A stretch of 64,000 nt of DNA from UBA7672 sp965279085. GTDB lineage: Bacteria > Pseudomonadota > Alphaproteobacteria > Caulobacterales > Hyphomonadaceae. The translations under genes and the position numbers were made by a program. Below, in pieces: positions 37,877 through 47,503 of this stretch. Each line of letters starts with the position of its first letter. Within the stretch, counting starts at the first letter, position 1. The DNA is taken from NCBI GenBank assembly GCA_965279085.1, contig OZ257149.1:310001-374000 (forward strand), in the 5' to 3' direction. The notes under the pieces were generated by a model that saw nothing but the letters and a program-made list of their open reading frames with translations, had not been told where the DNA came from and made no database searches.

Positions 37877-37899
37877 GATTTGGTCCGGGGGACCAAATC
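37877..37899. repeat. Perfect 10-bp hairpin after the aldo/keto reductase
   Basis: Arms GATTTGGTCC (37877-37886) and GGACCAAATC (37890-37899) with a GGG loop. No T-tract follows, so it may be a rho-assisted terminator, mRNA end or a repeat fragment. The interval 37858-38014 has no other feature I can support. Confidence 0.5.
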
Positions 37900-38014
37900 A
37901 ACCGGCGAACGCCCGAGTGCAATCGAGGGCCGGGCCGAGCTTCAGCAAAACTGCCTGCAACACGTACTTCCAGACCGCTCGACTTGCCCGACTATAACGC
38001 TATCCTGCGAGCCA

Positions 38015-39085
38015 ATGGCCTACACGCTCATCAACGCGCGCCCCGCCGGTACCCCGGCCACGGCAACATCCCCCACCGCGCTCGCCGCCGGGCAGGGCGC
38101 GCTGGTGGATTCCTTCAAGCGCCGCGTCACCTACCTCCGTCTCTCGATCACCGACCGTTGCGACCTCCGCTGCACCTATTGCATGCCGGAGCGGATGACG
38201 TTCCTGCCGCGCAAGGACGTCCTCTCCTTCGAAGAGCTGGACGAACTGGTCACGGCCTTCGCGGCCTTCGGCGTCGACAAGCTCCGCATCACCGGCGGCG
38301 AGCCGCTGGTCCGGAAAGACATCATGGAGCTGATGGCCCGCTTCTCGCGCCATCTCGGCAACGGCCTCAACGAACTCACGCTCACCACCAACGGCACGCT
38401 GCTGTCGAAATACGCCGGCGAACTCTCCGCCATCGGCGTTCGCCGCATCAACGTCTCGCTCGATACGCTGAAGCGCGACCTGTTCGAAAAGATTGCCCGC
38501 CGCGACATGCTGGACGATGTGCTGAACGGCATCGACGCCGCGATCTGCGCCGGCATTAAGGTCAAGATCAACACGGTCGCCCTGCACAACATCAACGAGC
38601 AGGAAATCCCGGACCTGATCCGCTTCGCGCACCAGCGCGGCGCCGACATGACGCTGATCGAAACCATGCCGATGGGCGAGGCCGAGACAGATCGCGTCGA
38701 AGACTTTCTTTCGCTCGGCAAAGTCCGCGCCGATCTCGCCAGCCAGTTCACGCTCACTGATCTCAACTACACCACCGGCGGCCCCGCGCGTTACGTGAAG
38801 GTGGAGGAGACGGGCGGCAAGCTCGGCTTCATCACGCCGCTCACCCACAATTTCTGCGAAAGCTGCAATCGTGTCCGCGTGACATGCACAGGCCGTCTCT
38901 ACACCTGCCTCGGTCGGGAAGAAGGCGCGGATTTGCGCGAGGCCCTCCGCTCCGATCCGACCGGCGCGCTCCTGCGCGAAACCATCCTCGGCGCCATCGA
39001 ACGCAAGCCCAAAGGCCACGACTTCGACGCCGCCCGCCTCGCGACACCTGCCAGCCCTCGCACCATGTCTCACACGGGCGGCTGA
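38015..39085 (+). CDS. moaA: GTP 3',8-cyclase MoaA
   Basis: A 356-residue radical SAM enzyme that with MoaC turns GTP into precursor Z. The first cluster motif CDLRCTYC is at about residues 46-53, and the C-terminal second cluster is ligated by Cys in [20 protein letters not shown]. The protein ends in the functionally required Gly-Gly. The ATG at 38015 is chosen because the upstream in-frame codons show no family similarity. moaC is not in the window. moaD follows with a one-base overlap. Confidence 0.95.
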   Translation: MAYTLINARPAGTPATATSPTALAAGQGALVDSFKRRVTYLRLSITDRCDLRCTYCMPERMTFLPRKDVLSFEELDELVTAFAAFGVDKLRITGGEPLVRKDIMELMARFSRHLGNGLNELTLTTNGTLLSKYAGELSAIGVRRINVSLDTLKRDLFEKIARRDMLDDVLNGIDAAICAGIKVKINTVALHNINEQEIPDLIRFAHQRGADMTLIETMPMGEAETDRVEDFLSLGKVRADLASQFTLTDLNYTTGGPARYVKVEETGGKLGFITPLTHNFCESCNRVRVTCTGRLYTCLGREEGADLREALRSDPTGALLRETILGAIERKPKGHDFDAARLATPASPRTMSHTGG

Positions 39086-39339
39086 TGGCTGGCGTCGTCC
39101 TTCTCTTCGGCAAGCTGAAAGACGCCTTCGGCGCTTCGAGCATTCCGCTGCCCGAAGGCACCACCACCGCCGCCGCCCTCCGCGCCAAGCTGGCAGACCA
39201 GAACCCAGACCTCGCCGACATGCTCCGCGCGAAGACCGTCCGCATCGCCGTGAACCAGGAACTCGTCACCGACGAAGCCGCGACGCGCATAACTTCATCC
39301 GACGAGATCGCACTGCTCCCGCCATTGAGCGGCGGCTGA
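39085..39339 (+). CDS. moaD: Molybdopterin synthase sulfur carrier MoaD
   Basis: An 84-residue ubiquitin-like protein ending in the essential Gly-Gly (ALLPPLSGG), on which sulfur is carried as a thiocarboxylate. The start VVLLFGKLKDAFGAS and IAVNQELVT motifs match MoaD. ATG and the moaA stop overlap (TGATG). It should act with MoaE encoded at 33969. Confidence 0.94.
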   Translation: MAGVVLLFGKLKDAFGASSIPLPEGTTTAAALRAKLADQNPDLADMLRAKTVRIAVNQELVTDEAATRITSSDEIALLPPLSGG

Positions 39340-39397
39340 TCTCCGGACCGCCGGGCCTCCGCCCAGCAATCGCCGCAACGCGGCGGGTTCTGCCGCC

Positions 39398-39548
39398 GCC
39401 CCCACCGTCTCGATGCTCCGCATCGACCCACCTCCCCCGCCTTCGGTGAGGGAGGAAAGGCGCGGCGCCTGCTCACCGTTCAGATTTCCTCCTCCGCCAA
39501 TGGCGGGGGGAGGTGGATCGCAGCGAAGCTGCGAGACGGTGGGGGCAG
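39398..39548. repeat. Imperfect inverted repeat (dispersed-repeat type)
   Basis: The arms at about 39398-39440 and 39501-39548 are inverted copies: CCCACCGTCTCGATGCTCCG on the left against the complement of GCAGCGAAGCTGCGAGACGG on the right. The loop is about 60 bases. Repeats with this CCACCGTCTCG...CCACCTCCCCC consensus occur widely in alphaproteobacterial intergenic DNA. Confidence 0.75.
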
Positions 39549-39877
39549 CCTCCGCCTTCGCAATTCCGCGGAATCCAAACCGCGTCCGCGGAAAGATTCT
39601 CCAGCCCTTCCAAAGCTCAAGCTTCGCGCAGGTGTTGGATCTGGATCCACCAATCCACCACCGCCCGGACCAGGCGCATACTTCGCTCCGATCAACACGC
39701 GGAGCCGCATATGCCCACGACCCGACGAATCCCATTCTCCCGATTTCTCCGGGTTCTCAACCTTACCGAATTTACAGCCCGAATTTCTCGACGAATTCTT
39801 CACGCCGAATCCGCCGATTCGGGAAAATCTATCTCGTCCGGATTTTCCGAATTCTCCGGTTGCGGGAAAGCGCTGCG
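39549..39877. other. Gene-free interval with CGAAT periodicity
   Basis: I see no supported gene here. From about 39726 to 39852 the pentamer CGAAT occurs at 39726, 39767, 39780, 39792, 39806 and 39848, several of them 12-14 bases apart, and the stretch is poorer in GC than the surroundings. This may be decayed sequence or a set of protein-binding sites. Confidence 0.35.
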
Positions 39878-40564
39878 TCAGAACGGCGGGGCGACGCGCT
39901 CCACCGGCCCGAACGTCGCCTCGAAGGCAGCCTTCAGCGCCACGTCCACCTCGTGCATCGGTATCCACTGGCCAAGGTCAGCAAGGCTCGTGACGCCCAG
40001 CCCTGGGTCGCTCACGCCGCACGGCGTGATGCCGCCGAAGTGCGACAGGTCCGGCTCCACATTCAGGCTGATCCCGTGATAGCTCACCCACCGCTTCAGC
40101 CGCACGCCGATCGCCGCGATCTTGTCCTCGCGCACTTGTTTGCCCAAGTTTGGGCCGCCAGACCTCGTCCGGTCCACCCACACGCCCACGCGGCCCGTCC
40201 GCCGCTCGCCTTTCACGTTGAACGCCGCCAGCGTCTGAATCACCCAGTCCTCGAGCGAGCAGACAAACTGTTTCACGTCCCGCCCGCGTTTGGTGAGGTC
40301 GAGCATCACATACGCCACCCGCTGCCCGGGCCCGTGATAGGTGAACTGCCCACCGCGCTGGGTATCGAACACCGGGAATCGCTGGGGGTCGAGCAGGTCG
40401 TCTTCCTTCGCGCTGGCCCCGCGCGTGTACAGGGCAGGGTGCTCCAGCAGCCAGATCAGCTCGTCCGCCTCGCCCGCGGCAATCGCGGCCGCGCGCGATT
40501 CCATCGCGGCCACGGCCTCGGGATACCCCACCAGCCCTTCAGAAATGGCCCATCCAGTCGTCAT
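39878..40564 (-). CDS. lipB: Lipoyl(octanoyl) transferase
   Basis: A 228-residue LipB that moves octanoate from acyl-carrier protein to lipoyl domains of 2-oxoacid dehydrogenases. Motifs: [20 protein letters not shown], the catalytic Lys region [12 protein letters not shown] and the catalytic Cys region ITPCGVSDP. The ATG at 40564 is chosen by family alignment. It is divergent from the FliN-like gene; the short 55-base interval must hold promoters for both. Confidence 0.95.
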   Translation of the reverse strand: MTTGWAISEGLVGYPEAVAAMESRAAAIAAGEADELIWLLEHPALYTRGASAKEDDLLDPQRFPVFDTQRGGQFTYHGPGQRVAYVMLDLTKRGRDVKQFVCSLEDWVIQTLAAFNVKGERRTGRVGVWVDRTRSGGPNLGKQVREDKIAAIGVRLKRWVSYHGISLNVEPDLSHFGGITPCGVSDPGLGVTSLADLGQWIPMHEVDVALKAAFEATFGPVERVAPPF

Positions 40565-40619
40565 TAACCTGTCCGAAAGCCGAACCCGTGACTCTGCTAC
40601 CGTATATCGGAGCAACGTC

Positions 40620-40874
40620 GTGCAGTCTCAACTGGACCAGGTCGGGGTCGAGATCACTGTCCTTCTGGGCCGGTCTCTCATGCCCATGCAGCAATTGCTG
40701 CGGATGGGCCGGGGCGCCGTCATCCAGCTCGACACCAACGAGAACGACGAAGTCTGGATTCTCGCCAACAACCACCCCATCGCCCGGGGCGAGCTGATCA
40801 TCGAGAACGACCGCATCTCCGTGAACATCACCCGGTCCGCCCAGGTCGCGGACTACTTCGCGACCGAGCAATAG
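40620..40874 (+). CDS. fliN: FliN-like flagellar motor switch (SpoA-domain) protein
   Basis: An 84-residue single SpoA domain matching the FliN C-terminal domain: [50 protein letters not shown]. The start is a GTG at 40620 with CGGAG about 7 bases upstream. FliN forms the C-ring of the flagellar motor; it may also belong to the type III secretion switch family. No other flagellar gene is in the window, so it is a solitary copy. The symbol reflects family only. Confidence 0.82.
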   Translation: MQSQLDQVGVEITVLLGRSLMPMQQLLRMGRGAVIQLDTNENDEVWILANNHPIARGELIIENDRISVNITRSAQVADYFATEQ

Positions 40875-40883
40875 GCCGGTTTA

Positions 40884-40903
40884 CTGGGGCTTTTTCGCCC
40901 CAG
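40884..40903 (+). terminator. Possible terminator hairpin after the FliN-like gene
   Basis: A 7-base-pair stem (CTGGGGC / GCCCCAG) with a T-rich loop TTTTTC follows the stop by 9 bases. There is no T-tract after it, so strength is uncertain. Confidence 0.4.
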
Positions 40904-40959
40904 ACATTCCGGCTTCACAATCCTCAAAACCCGGCATATACGGCGCCCTTGCCCGATGT

Positions 40960-41044
40960 GCGGTCGTGGCGGAATTGGTAGACGCACTGCCTTGAGGTGG
41001 CAGCGCCGCAAGGCGTGGAAGTTCGAGTCTTCTCGACCGCACCA
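40960..41044 (+). tRNA. tRNA-Leu (anticodon GAG)
   Basis: An 85-base cloverleaf. The acceptor arms GCGGTCG and CGACCGC pair; the anticodon stem CTGCC/GGCAG encloses the loop TTGAGGT giving anticodon GAG, which reads CTC and CTT. The long variable arm is present as expected for Leu, the T-arm GTTCGAGTC is standard, and discriminator A with encoded CCA closes the 3' end. mgtE begins 42 bases later on the same strand. Confidence 0.96.
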
Positions 41045-41086
41045 GCAACAACAACAGAGAACGCCGTTCGGGAGAGGGAGGTCACG

Positions 41087-42499
41087 ATGAATGACACTCG
41101 CGATCCCGGCGCGCCCGACAGCATCTCCGACAGCTCGGAAGCCGTAGACTCCACGGGGATGATCTCGCCCGCCTTCATCGCCCAGTTCGTCGGGGCGATA
41201 GGCGATGGCGACAAGCCCTACCTCTGGCGAACGGCCCGCGAACTCCACCCCGCCGACATGGCGGACTTGCTCGAGCACCTGCCGCCCGAAGCCTTCCGGA
41301 AGGCAATCCACCTGCTCGGCAAGGATCTGCCCGCCGAAGCCGTGGCCGAACTGTCCGACACGGCCCGCCTGGAAGCCCTACATGAACTGACCGACGCGGC
41401 CGTCACGGCCATGATCGGCCATCTGGACTCGGACGACGCGTCCTTCCTCCTCAGCGATCTCGAAGACGACCGCCGCGCCCGCATTCTCAACAAGGTCTCC
41501 GCGACAGACCGCGCGGCCATCGAAAGCTCGCTGTCCTTCGACGACGAGTCCGCCGGCCGCCTCATGCAGCGCGCTTTCGTGGCCGCGCCAGTGTTCTGGA
41601 CGGTCGGGCAGGCGATCGACCACATGCGCTCGGTCAGCGAAGATGATCTCCCGGAGAACTTCTTCGAAATCTACATCGTCGACCCCGCCTTCCGCCTCGA
41701 AGGCAGCGTTCCTGTCTCCACTCTCCTCCGGTCCGCGCGCGAGAAGCCGCTCAAGGACATCATGAAGGAGATCAAGGCTACGATCCCGCCGGAGATGGAC
41801 CAGGAGGAGGTCGCCTACCTCTTCCGCCAGTACAACCTCGCCTCCGCGCCCGTTGTCGACAACGCCGGCCGCCTGACTGGCATGATCACCATCGATGACG
41901 TCGTGGACGTTATCCAGGAGGAGGCCGAGGAGGATATCCTCGCGCTGTCGGGCGTTAGCGAAGCGGGCGTCAACCAGTCGATCTTCTCCGCCGTAAAGGC
42001 CCGTATTCCGTGGCTGCTCATCAACCTCGTCACCGCCTTCCTGGCGTCGGTGGTGGTCTCCCTGTTCGCTCCGGTGATCGATCAGGTGGTGGCTCTGGCG
42101 TTCCTGATGCCGGTGGTCGCCGGTCTCAGCGGAAATGCCGGGTCGCAGGCTCTTGCCGTGTCCGTCCGCGCCATCGCCGAGCGGGACCTTGAGGGGCCGC
42201 TGGTTCGCCGCGCCATCCGACGGGAGGCGCTGACGGCCATCATCAACGGGACCATTATCGCCTGGACGGCCGCACTGGTGGTTCTTGCGTGGTTCCACGT
42301 ACCCACGCTGAGCCTAATCGTCGGCCTGTCCATGATGGTTACCTTCACCTGGGCCGGTCTGGTGGGCATTCTGGCCCCGCTTACCCTGCGCCGCTTCGGC
42401 GCCGACCCCGCCGTGGCTTCGTCAGTCTTTGTGCTGACGAGCATTGATATGGCGAGCTTTTTCGTCTTCCTCGGCCTCGCAAGCCTGATGCTGCTCTGA
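41087..42499 (+). CDS. mgtE: Magnesium transporter MgtE
   Basis: A 470-residue channel-type Mg2+ transporter. The N-terminal regulatory helical domain (about 40-170), two CBS domains (about 170-290) and five transmembrane helices (about 320-470) are in normal order. The membrane motif PVVAGLSGNAGSQALAVSVR is the family signature. The ATG at 41087 has GGGAGG upstream. It lies directly behind tRNA-Leu, with no terminator seen between, so co-transcription is possible; no Mg2+ riboswitch fits in 42 bases. Confidence 0.96.
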   Translation: MNDTRDPGAPDSISDSSEAVDSTGMISPAFIAQFVGAIGDGDKPYLWRTARELHPADMADLLEHLPPEAFRKAIHLLGKDLPAEAVAELSDTARLEALHELTDAAVTAMIGHLDSDDASFLLSDLEDDRRARILNKVSATDRAAIESSLSFDDESAGRLMQRAFVAAPVFWTVGQAIDHMRSVSEDDLPENFFEIYIVDPAFRLEGSVPVSTLLRSAREKPLKDIMKEIKATIPPEMDQEEVAYLFRQYNLASAPVVDNAGRLTGMITIDDVVDVIQEEAEEDILALSGVSEAGVNQSIFSAVKARIPWLLINLVTAFLASVVVSLFAPVIDQVVALAFLMPVVAGLSGNAGSQALAVSVRAIAERDLEGPLVRRAIRREALTAIINGTIIAWTAALVVLAWFHVPTLSLIVGLSMMVTFTWAGLVGILAPLTLRRFGADPAVASSVFVLTSIDMASFFVFLGLASLMLL

Positions 42500-42572
42500 C
42501 CCTTCCCACGAGATTGGCGTCCGGGTTGCACCGGACAGGCGAATTGACTCGGGGATGTGTCAGGTCAGGACG

Positions 42573-43871
42573 ATGACTGCGCGTATGCGTGCCTCTGCAG
42601 CCGGTCTGGAGCTCATCAAGAGCTTCGAGGGATTCCGCGAAACCGCGACCCGTCTTCCCGACGGCCGCTGGACGATTGGCTATGGCCATGTCCGCACGGC
42701 CCGCGAAGGCCTGACAATCAGCCCGAAAGACGCCGAAGACCTTCTGGTTTACGACCTGAAGCCGGTCGAGGACGCTATTTCGGCCATGATCTTCGCGCCG
42801 CTGCTGCAGGCCCAGTTCGATGCGCTGGTCTCGCTGGCATTCAACATCTCGCCCGGCCAGTTCCGGGACTCGGACGTCCTGCGTAACCTTAACGCTGGCG
42901 ATTATCTGGCTGCCGCCAATGGCTTTGACCTCTGGCGCAAGGCTCGCATCCATGGTCGGGTCATGATCGTCGATGCACTTGTCCGTCGCCGTGCTGCCGA
43001 AAAGGCGCTCTTCCTGGAGCACCCAAGCGGTCGCCCGTCCGCGCCCACCCCCATCGTCACCCCGCAGATGGACTTTGGCGGCGAACAGCCGCGCGTCGCG
43101 GATGCTGAAGCCGTCGGCCAGCCCCGTTCGCGTGGCGCTGCCGAAGACGAGGAAGCTCCGCGCAATGGCCCAGCGCCTTCACGCGATATTGCCGAAGCCG
43201 TGCGCCGCCTTGCCCAACGCACGCAGGATGCCGTCACGCCTGCGCCAGAAATTCCGCTGCCGCCGGGCGCGACTATTGCCCCGCCCGAAACGTCTTTGCG
43301 CTTCAATGTGGATCGCCAGCCTGACGCCCCATCCGCGAAGTCCGCTGAAGATATCGAGTACGCAAGCCGCTCGATGGCCGAGCGTGTCGCCCGCATCCTG
43401 GTTCGAACGGAGCAGGAGATCGTCCGCCAGGAAGGCGCAGATCGCCCGATCGCTCCGTCTGCGGTGCAACAGAAATTCGAAGCTGACGTCCGCGAAGGTC
43501 TGCCGGATTTCGACCGCCCCGCCGAGGCATTCCAGAAACGCCCCGTTATTGACGACACCGAGGTCATCGATCCCGGCGTCGATCCCGCCAAGCTGTTCGC
43601 CGAAGGCGAGCGCAAGGCGAAGATCGTGAACGGCAACGCCCGCCGGATTGGCCCGCTCTCCGGTCGTCTGGCGTATCAGGCGCCGTGGATCATTGTCCTC
43701 GTACTGTCGGTGCTCGGCGTGATCATCGGGGCTGTCGACAGCTTCAAGACCCCGGTCGGGCTTGAGGCCAGCGCCCCGCGCGCCGCCGCCACCGTTCTGG
43801 CGGTGTTCGGCGTGATGATGGTCATGAGCGTCTATTTCATCTTCTGGAACCGCACCTCCGACGAGGCGTAA
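42573..43871 (+). CDS. GH24 lysozyme-like muramidase with C-terminal membrane anchor
   Basis: A 432-residue protein. Residues about 8-150 form a T4-type lysozyme domain (GH24): the catalytic Glu19 in SFEGF, TIGYGHV, and the NISPGQF helix. A disordered Pro/Glu-rich linker of about 200 residues follows, then two membrane helices (about 367-385 and 400-420) near the C-terminus. There is no signal peptide at the start, so the orientation of the domain is unclear: it could be exported by other means or be cytoplasmic with membrane attachment. Role is probably peptidoglycan remodelling. The start at 42573 is uncertain; an ATG at 42555 is also in frame. Confidence 0.85.
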   Translation: MTARMRASAAGLELIKSFEGFRETATRLPDGRWTIGYGHVRTAREGLTISPKDAEDLLVYDLKPVEDAISAMIFAPLLQAQFDALVSLAFNISPGQFRDSDVLRNLNAGDYLAAANGFDLWRKARIHGRVMIVDALVRRRAAEKALFLEHPSGRPSAPTPIVTPQMDFGGEQPRVADAEAVGQPRSRGAAEDEEAPRNGPAPSRDIAEAVRRLAQRTQDAVTPAPEIPLPPGATIAPPETSLRFNVDRQPDAPSAKSAEDIEYASRSMAERVARILVRTEQEIVRQEGADRPIAPSAVQQKFEADVREGLPDFDRPAEAFQKRPVIDDTEVIDPGVDPAKLFAEGERKAKIVNGNARRIGPLSGRLAYQAPWIIVLVLSVLGVIIGAVDSFKTPVGLEASAPRAAATVLAVFGVMMVMSVYFIFWNRTSDEA

Positions 43872-43926
43872 CCGCCTTACCGGACGGCAGCTGGAAATCC
43901 GCGCGGCGCTGGCTATGGTGCCGTCC

Positions 43927-45096
43927 ATGATCCCCAACACACGCTCCCTCGACTTCGACCTCGGTGAAACAGCGGACATGATCCGCGACACCGTCAGCAG
44001 TTTCGCCCAATCCGAAATCGCCCCTCGCGCGGCCGAGATCGATCGCACGGACGAGTTCCCGCGCGACCTCTGGCCGAAAATGGGCGAGCTCGGCCTCCTC
44101 GGTATCACTGTAGAAGAAGAGTGGGGCGGCTCCGGCCTCGGCTATCTCGAACACGCCGTGGCGATGGAAGAGATCAGCCGCGCCTCCGCATCGGTGGGTC
44201 TCAGCTACGGCGCCCACTCCAACCTTTGCGTGAACCAGATGCGCCGCTGGGGAACGGACGAACAGAAGCGCCGCTATCTAACCAAGCTGATGACCGGCGA
44301 ACATCTCGGCTCGCTCGCGATGTCAGAGCCCGGCGCCGGCTCTGACGTCGTGTCGATGAAGCTCAGCGCCATGAAGAAAGGCGACCGCTACATCCTCAAC
44401 GGCTCGAAGATGTGGATCACCAACGGCCCCTCTGCCGACACGCTGATCGTCTACGCCAAGACTGCCCCCGACAAGAATTCGCGCGGCATCTCTGCCTTCA
44501 TCATCGAAAAGGGCTTCAAGGGTTTTTCCGTGGCCCAGAAGCTCGACAAGCTCGGCATGCGCGGCTCCGAAACCGGCGAACTCGTGTTCGAGGATTGCGA
44601 AGTCCCCGAAGAAAATCTCATGGGCCCGCTCAACAGCGGCGTCGAAATCCTGATGTCCGGCCTCGACTATGAGCGCACCGTGCTGGCCGCCGGCTCCACC
44701 GGCATCATGCAGGCGTGCATGGATGTGGTGCTGCCCTACATCCACGACCGCAAGCAGTTCGGAAAATCCATCGGCGAGTTCCAGCTCATCCAGGGCAAGG
44801 TCGCCGACATGTATGTGAAGATGAATGCGGCCAAGGCCTACACCTATGCTGTCGCCAAGGCCTGCGACCGCGGCCAGACCGCCCGCAAGGACGCAGCGGG
44901 CGCCATTCTCTTCGCTGCCGAAACCGCAACCCAGCTCGCCCTCGACGCCATCCAGATCCTCGGCGGCAACGGCTATATCAACGACTATCCGACCGGCCGC
45001 CTGCTGCGCGATGCGAAGCTCTACGAGATCGGCGCGGGCACAAGCGAGATCAGGCGCTGGCTGATCGGGCGCGAGCTGTTTGCGGAGTCGACCTGA
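43927..45096 (+). CDS. Isovaleryl-CoA dehydrogenase-like acyl-CoA dehydrogenase
   Basis: A 389-residue FAD acyl-CoA dehydrogenase. The family signature [17 protein letters not shown], the FAD motif [12 protein letters not shown] and C-terminal [19 protein letters not shown] are all intact. The [11 protein letters not shown] segment holds the Glu typical of the isovaleryl-CoA dehydrogenase branch, placing it probably in leucine degradation. Start at 43927 is chosen because [14 protein letters not shown] matches family starts. The other leucine-pathway genes are not in the window. Confidence 0.93.
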   Translation: MIPNTRSLDFDLGETADMIRDTVSSFAQSEIAPRAAEIDRTDEFPRDLWPKMGELGLLGITVEEEWGGSGLGYLEHAVAMEEISRASASVGLSYGAHSNLCVNQMRRWGTDEQKRRYLTKLMTGEHLGSLAMSEPGAGSDVVSMKLSAMKKGDRYILNGSKMWITNGPSADTLIVYAKTAPDKNSRGISAFIIEKGFKGFSVAQKLDKLGMRGSETGELVFEDCEVPEENLMGPLNSGVEILMSGLDYERTVLAAGSTGIMQACMDVVLPYIHDRKQFGKSIGEFQLIQGKVADMYVKMNAAKAYTYAVAKACDRGQTARKDAAGAILFAAETATQLALDAIQILGGNGYINDYPTGRLLRDAKLYEIGAGTSEIRRWLIGRELFAEST

Positions 45097-45123
45097 TTAC
45101 TGTTTTACGCGTGGAGGACTGAC

Positions 45124-46065
45124 ATGGCCCTGAGAGCATTCGTCCTTGCAGGCTGTGCATTTCTGCTCGCACTACCTTCGTTGGCCCAGACGCCACAACC
45201 TGTTGCTGATCCCGGCGCTCCGCTCAGCGGGTATCCGCGCAAGGCCCTCGGCCTGCCGACCGAAGCAGAGCTGAAAACAGCCACCTACGTCCGCGATGTG
45301 ATCTACGGACATCGCGACGGCATGGCGCTCACCTACGATGTCTTCAAACCAACGAAGCCCAACGGCGCTGTCGTCGTGAACATGGTTTCCGCCGGCTGGC
45401 GCTCGTCATGGGGGCCGCCGGAGGAGCGGCAGGCGCGCTATCAGTGGCTGATCGACAAGGGCTTCACTGTCGTGGCGCTTCATCACGCCTCCGCGCCACG
45501 TTTCACTGTTGTCGATGCCGCGACGGACGTCCGCCTCGGTCTGCGTCACATCAATCTGCATGCAGCTGACTACGGCGCAGACCCCGCGCGCATCGGCGTG
45601 TGGGGCGCCAGCGCGGGCGGGCACCTGTCGCTGGTCGCCGGGCTGATGGCCGATGACGGCGATCCCGCAGCCAAGAATCCGCTCGAGCGGTCAGGTAACC
45701 GCGTCCGCGCCGTGGTCGCCTATTTCCCGCCGACCGATCTCGACGTGCTGCTGGGCGACCGGCCGAAGCAGGGCGCCATCGACTTCGACAACAAGCTGCG
45801 CGCGGCGGTGTCACCTATCCACTTCGTCGATGCAGGCGATCCGCCGACGCTCATCATCTCGGGCGGGGCGGACAAGGGCGTGCCCGTCTCGCAGTCGGAG
45901 ACGATGAAGGCCGCGCTAGACAAGGCGGGGGTTCGCAACGAGCTGAAAGTCTTTCCGGAAGCGGACCACGACTTCTACGTCAAAGGCGATCCCGTGCGGA
46001 CCGACGCCATCGCCACCGAGGCGATGAACATGATGGTCGCCTGGTTCGAACAGCATCTGAAATAG
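45124..46065 (+). CDS. Secreted alpha/beta hydrolase
   Basis: A 313-residue protein with an N-terminal signal peptide (FVLAGCAFLLALPSLA, cut after AQ) and an alpha/beta-hydrolase fold of the BD-FAE/esterase-lipase type. The nucleophile Ser is in GASAGG, a likely acid Asp in SGGADKGVP and a likely His in FPEADHDF. It probably hydrolyses an ester in the periplasm; the substrate is unknown. It follows the acyl-CoA dehydrogenase gene by 27 bases and may share its transcript. Confidence 0.9.
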   Translation: MALRAFVLAGCAFLLALPSLAQTPQPVADPGAPLSGYPRKALGLPTEAELKTATYVRDVIYGHRDGMALTYDVFKPTKPNGAVVVNMVSAGWRSSWGPPEERQARYQWLIDKGFTVVALHHASAPRFTVVDAATDVRLGLRHINLHAADYGADPARIGVWGASAGGHLSLVAGLMADDGDPAAKNPLERSGNRVRAVVAYFPPTDLDVLLGDRPKQGAIDFDNKLRAAVSPIHFVDAGDPPTLIISGGADKGVPVSQSETMKAALDKAGVRNELKVFPEADHDFYVKGDPVRTDAIATEAMNMMVAWFEQHLK

Positions 46066-46165
46066 CCGGAACGACAAAAGCCCCCACAACCGGCCGAGCA
46101 TGACCGGCGCGCGTTCGCGTTCCCGCCAATCGGCTGGTCAGGAGGCTTGTCGGGCGATGACGCGG

Positions 46166-46297
46166 TTAGTTAGCCGCGAACTCGCTCGGGACCGTCTGGA
46201 TGTCCGTGAAGAGGTCTTTGGGGCCGGAGAAGGCGAGGGGAGCAAGTCCGGCTGCAATCACGGCAAAAGCCGCGACGAAGAAGCGTTTGGCGAGCAT
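46166..46297 (-). CDS. 43-residue secreted peptide
   Basis: The minus strand encodes MLAKRFFVAAFAVIAAGLAP and then LAFSGPKDLFTDIQTVPSEF AAN. The first 23 residues are a textbook signal peptide (basic N-region, hydrophobic core, small residues before the cleavage site), leaving a mature peptide of about 20 residues. I recognise no family. The stop is the TAA at 46166-46168. No strong ribosome site is seen, and 46066-46165 contains nothing else I can support. Confidence 0.55.
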   Translation of the reverse strand: MLAKRFFVAAFAVIAAGLAPLAFSGPKDLFTDIQTVPSEFAAN

Positions 46298-46383
46298 GGG
46301 AGAGCCCGTTCTCTTTTTTCTGTTCGTGGCGGGGTGGTTTGTTTGTCCCCGTCTTCTGATGGCGCTGAGATAGCGATGGAAAG

Positions 46384-46401
46384 CGCCTTGAAAAAGGCGC
46401 C
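46384..46401. terminator. Short hairpin, possible terminator
   Basis: A 7-base-pair stem (GCGCCTT / AAGGCGC) with loop GAAA in the intergenic DNA upstream of the 43-residue gene; a T6 run occurs 10 bases further on the plus strand. Which transcript it ends is unclear. No gene is found in 46298-46512. Confidence 0.35.
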
Positions 46402-46512
46402 CCGTTAGAACTTTTTTAGCCCCGAAAAGTCGGTCGCGGACAAGGGCTTGGCAAATCTGCGCCGTAAACGCGTTGCCACAAGGTCACATATCGCGAACGC
46501 GGCAAGCGGGAC

Positions 46513-47355
46513 TCAACCCGCTTTGGCCGTCACCACCCATGTCCGGCCGGGTAGGGCGATTGAACCGTCAGCGCCAGCGTGGGGCTGCAGCGCCGCTTCG
46601 ATGGCATCGATGATCGCCGGCAGCTTTTCAGGCCCGGCTTCCCGCGCGATGCGTGATGACGGGCCCATGCGAGAGGCGGCCTCGGCTGCCGACCGGGCCG
46701 AACGCCCCAGATACATCGGGTGCTCAAAGCCGTCGGCTTTCACGTCCGCCCAGCCTGCTGCTTCCAGAATTCCCTTCACCCGCCCTAAATCGGCGAAAGC
46801 GAATGGACCCGGCGCATGCGGGTCCGGCGGGGCCATTGTCAGTCCGGATGCCTCGCGCGCCGCCTTGGCGGGTATGGCGGCCCATGGGTTGTCTTTGGGC
46901 GCCTGCCAGCAGACGAAAGCCAGCCGCCCGCCGTCATTCATTCCGTGTCGCAAGTGGGCGAAGGCGGCCGTTGGATCATCGAAGAACATCACGCCAAAAC
47001 GCGAATAGAGCAGGTCATGGCGGCCGTTCAGATCGGCTTTCGAGGCATCGCCCTCCCGGAACGTAAGGTTCGCGATGCCGCTGGAGCGTCGCTTCGCCAC
47101 CGCCAGCATGGGTGCAGACACATCCAGTCCCAGCACGTTGCCGTCTGGACCCACAGCCTTGGCCAGCGCCAGGGAGGTGTCGCCACAGCCGCAACCGACA
47201 TCCAGCACGCGCTCTCCCGCCTTCACGCCCGCGGCCCTGAGCGCCGCTTCGCCATAAGGACGGATAAGCGGGTCCGTCTCTGCCTGTTCGGCGGCCCAGC
47301 GTTCTCCAACGGCGCCATTCCAGTCGCTGATCTGCAGTTCGTTCTTGTTGGCCAT
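46513..47355 (-). CDS. Class I SAM-dependent methyltransferase
   Basis: A 280-residue methyltransferase. Motif [17 protein letters not shown] binds S-adenosylmethionine; [15 protein letters not shown] and the motif II/III region ([13 protein letters not shown]) follow as in UbiE/Coq5-like enzymes. The substrate is unknown. The ATG at 47355 is chosen because [14 protein letters not shown] starts the conserved domain; a longer frame exists. It is divergent from ndk. Confidence 0.92.
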   Translation of the reverse strand: MANKNELQISDWNGAVGERWAAEQAETDPLIRPYGEAALRAAGVKAGERVLDVGCGCGDTSLALAKAVGPDGNVLGLDVSAPMLAVAKRRSSGIANLTFREGDASKADLNGRHDLLYSRFGVMFFDDPTAAFAHLRHGMNDGGRLAFVCWQAPKDNPWAAIPAKAAREASGLTMAPPDPHAPGPFAFADLGRVKGILEAAGWADVKADGFEHPMYLGRSARSAAEAASRMGPSSRIAREAGPEKLPAIIDAIEAALQPHAGADGSIALPGRTWVVTAKAG

Positions 47356-47503
47356 GTGGCTCTCCGATGCCTGCGGCAGACTACCGCCAGTTCCGCCTGC
47401 CAATAAACCATACCGCCCTGTTGGCGCGGCCAGTTCCCGAGGCTATAGGGGCCGTCCGAGCCCGATTCAGGCTCATTCCAGACACGTCTCCCGGGAACAC
47501 GAC

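Noticed and set aside
39480..39968. Minus-strand ORF of 162 codons
   Set aside because: Partly the translation of the dispersed repeat at 39398-39548 (PPPSRSFAAIHLPPPL) and partly antisense to nothing conserved; not a gene.
40562..40570. TTAACC resembling a CtrA half-site between lipB and fliN
   Set aside because: A single half-site overlapping the lipB start codon is not sufficient; no second half at the expected spacing.
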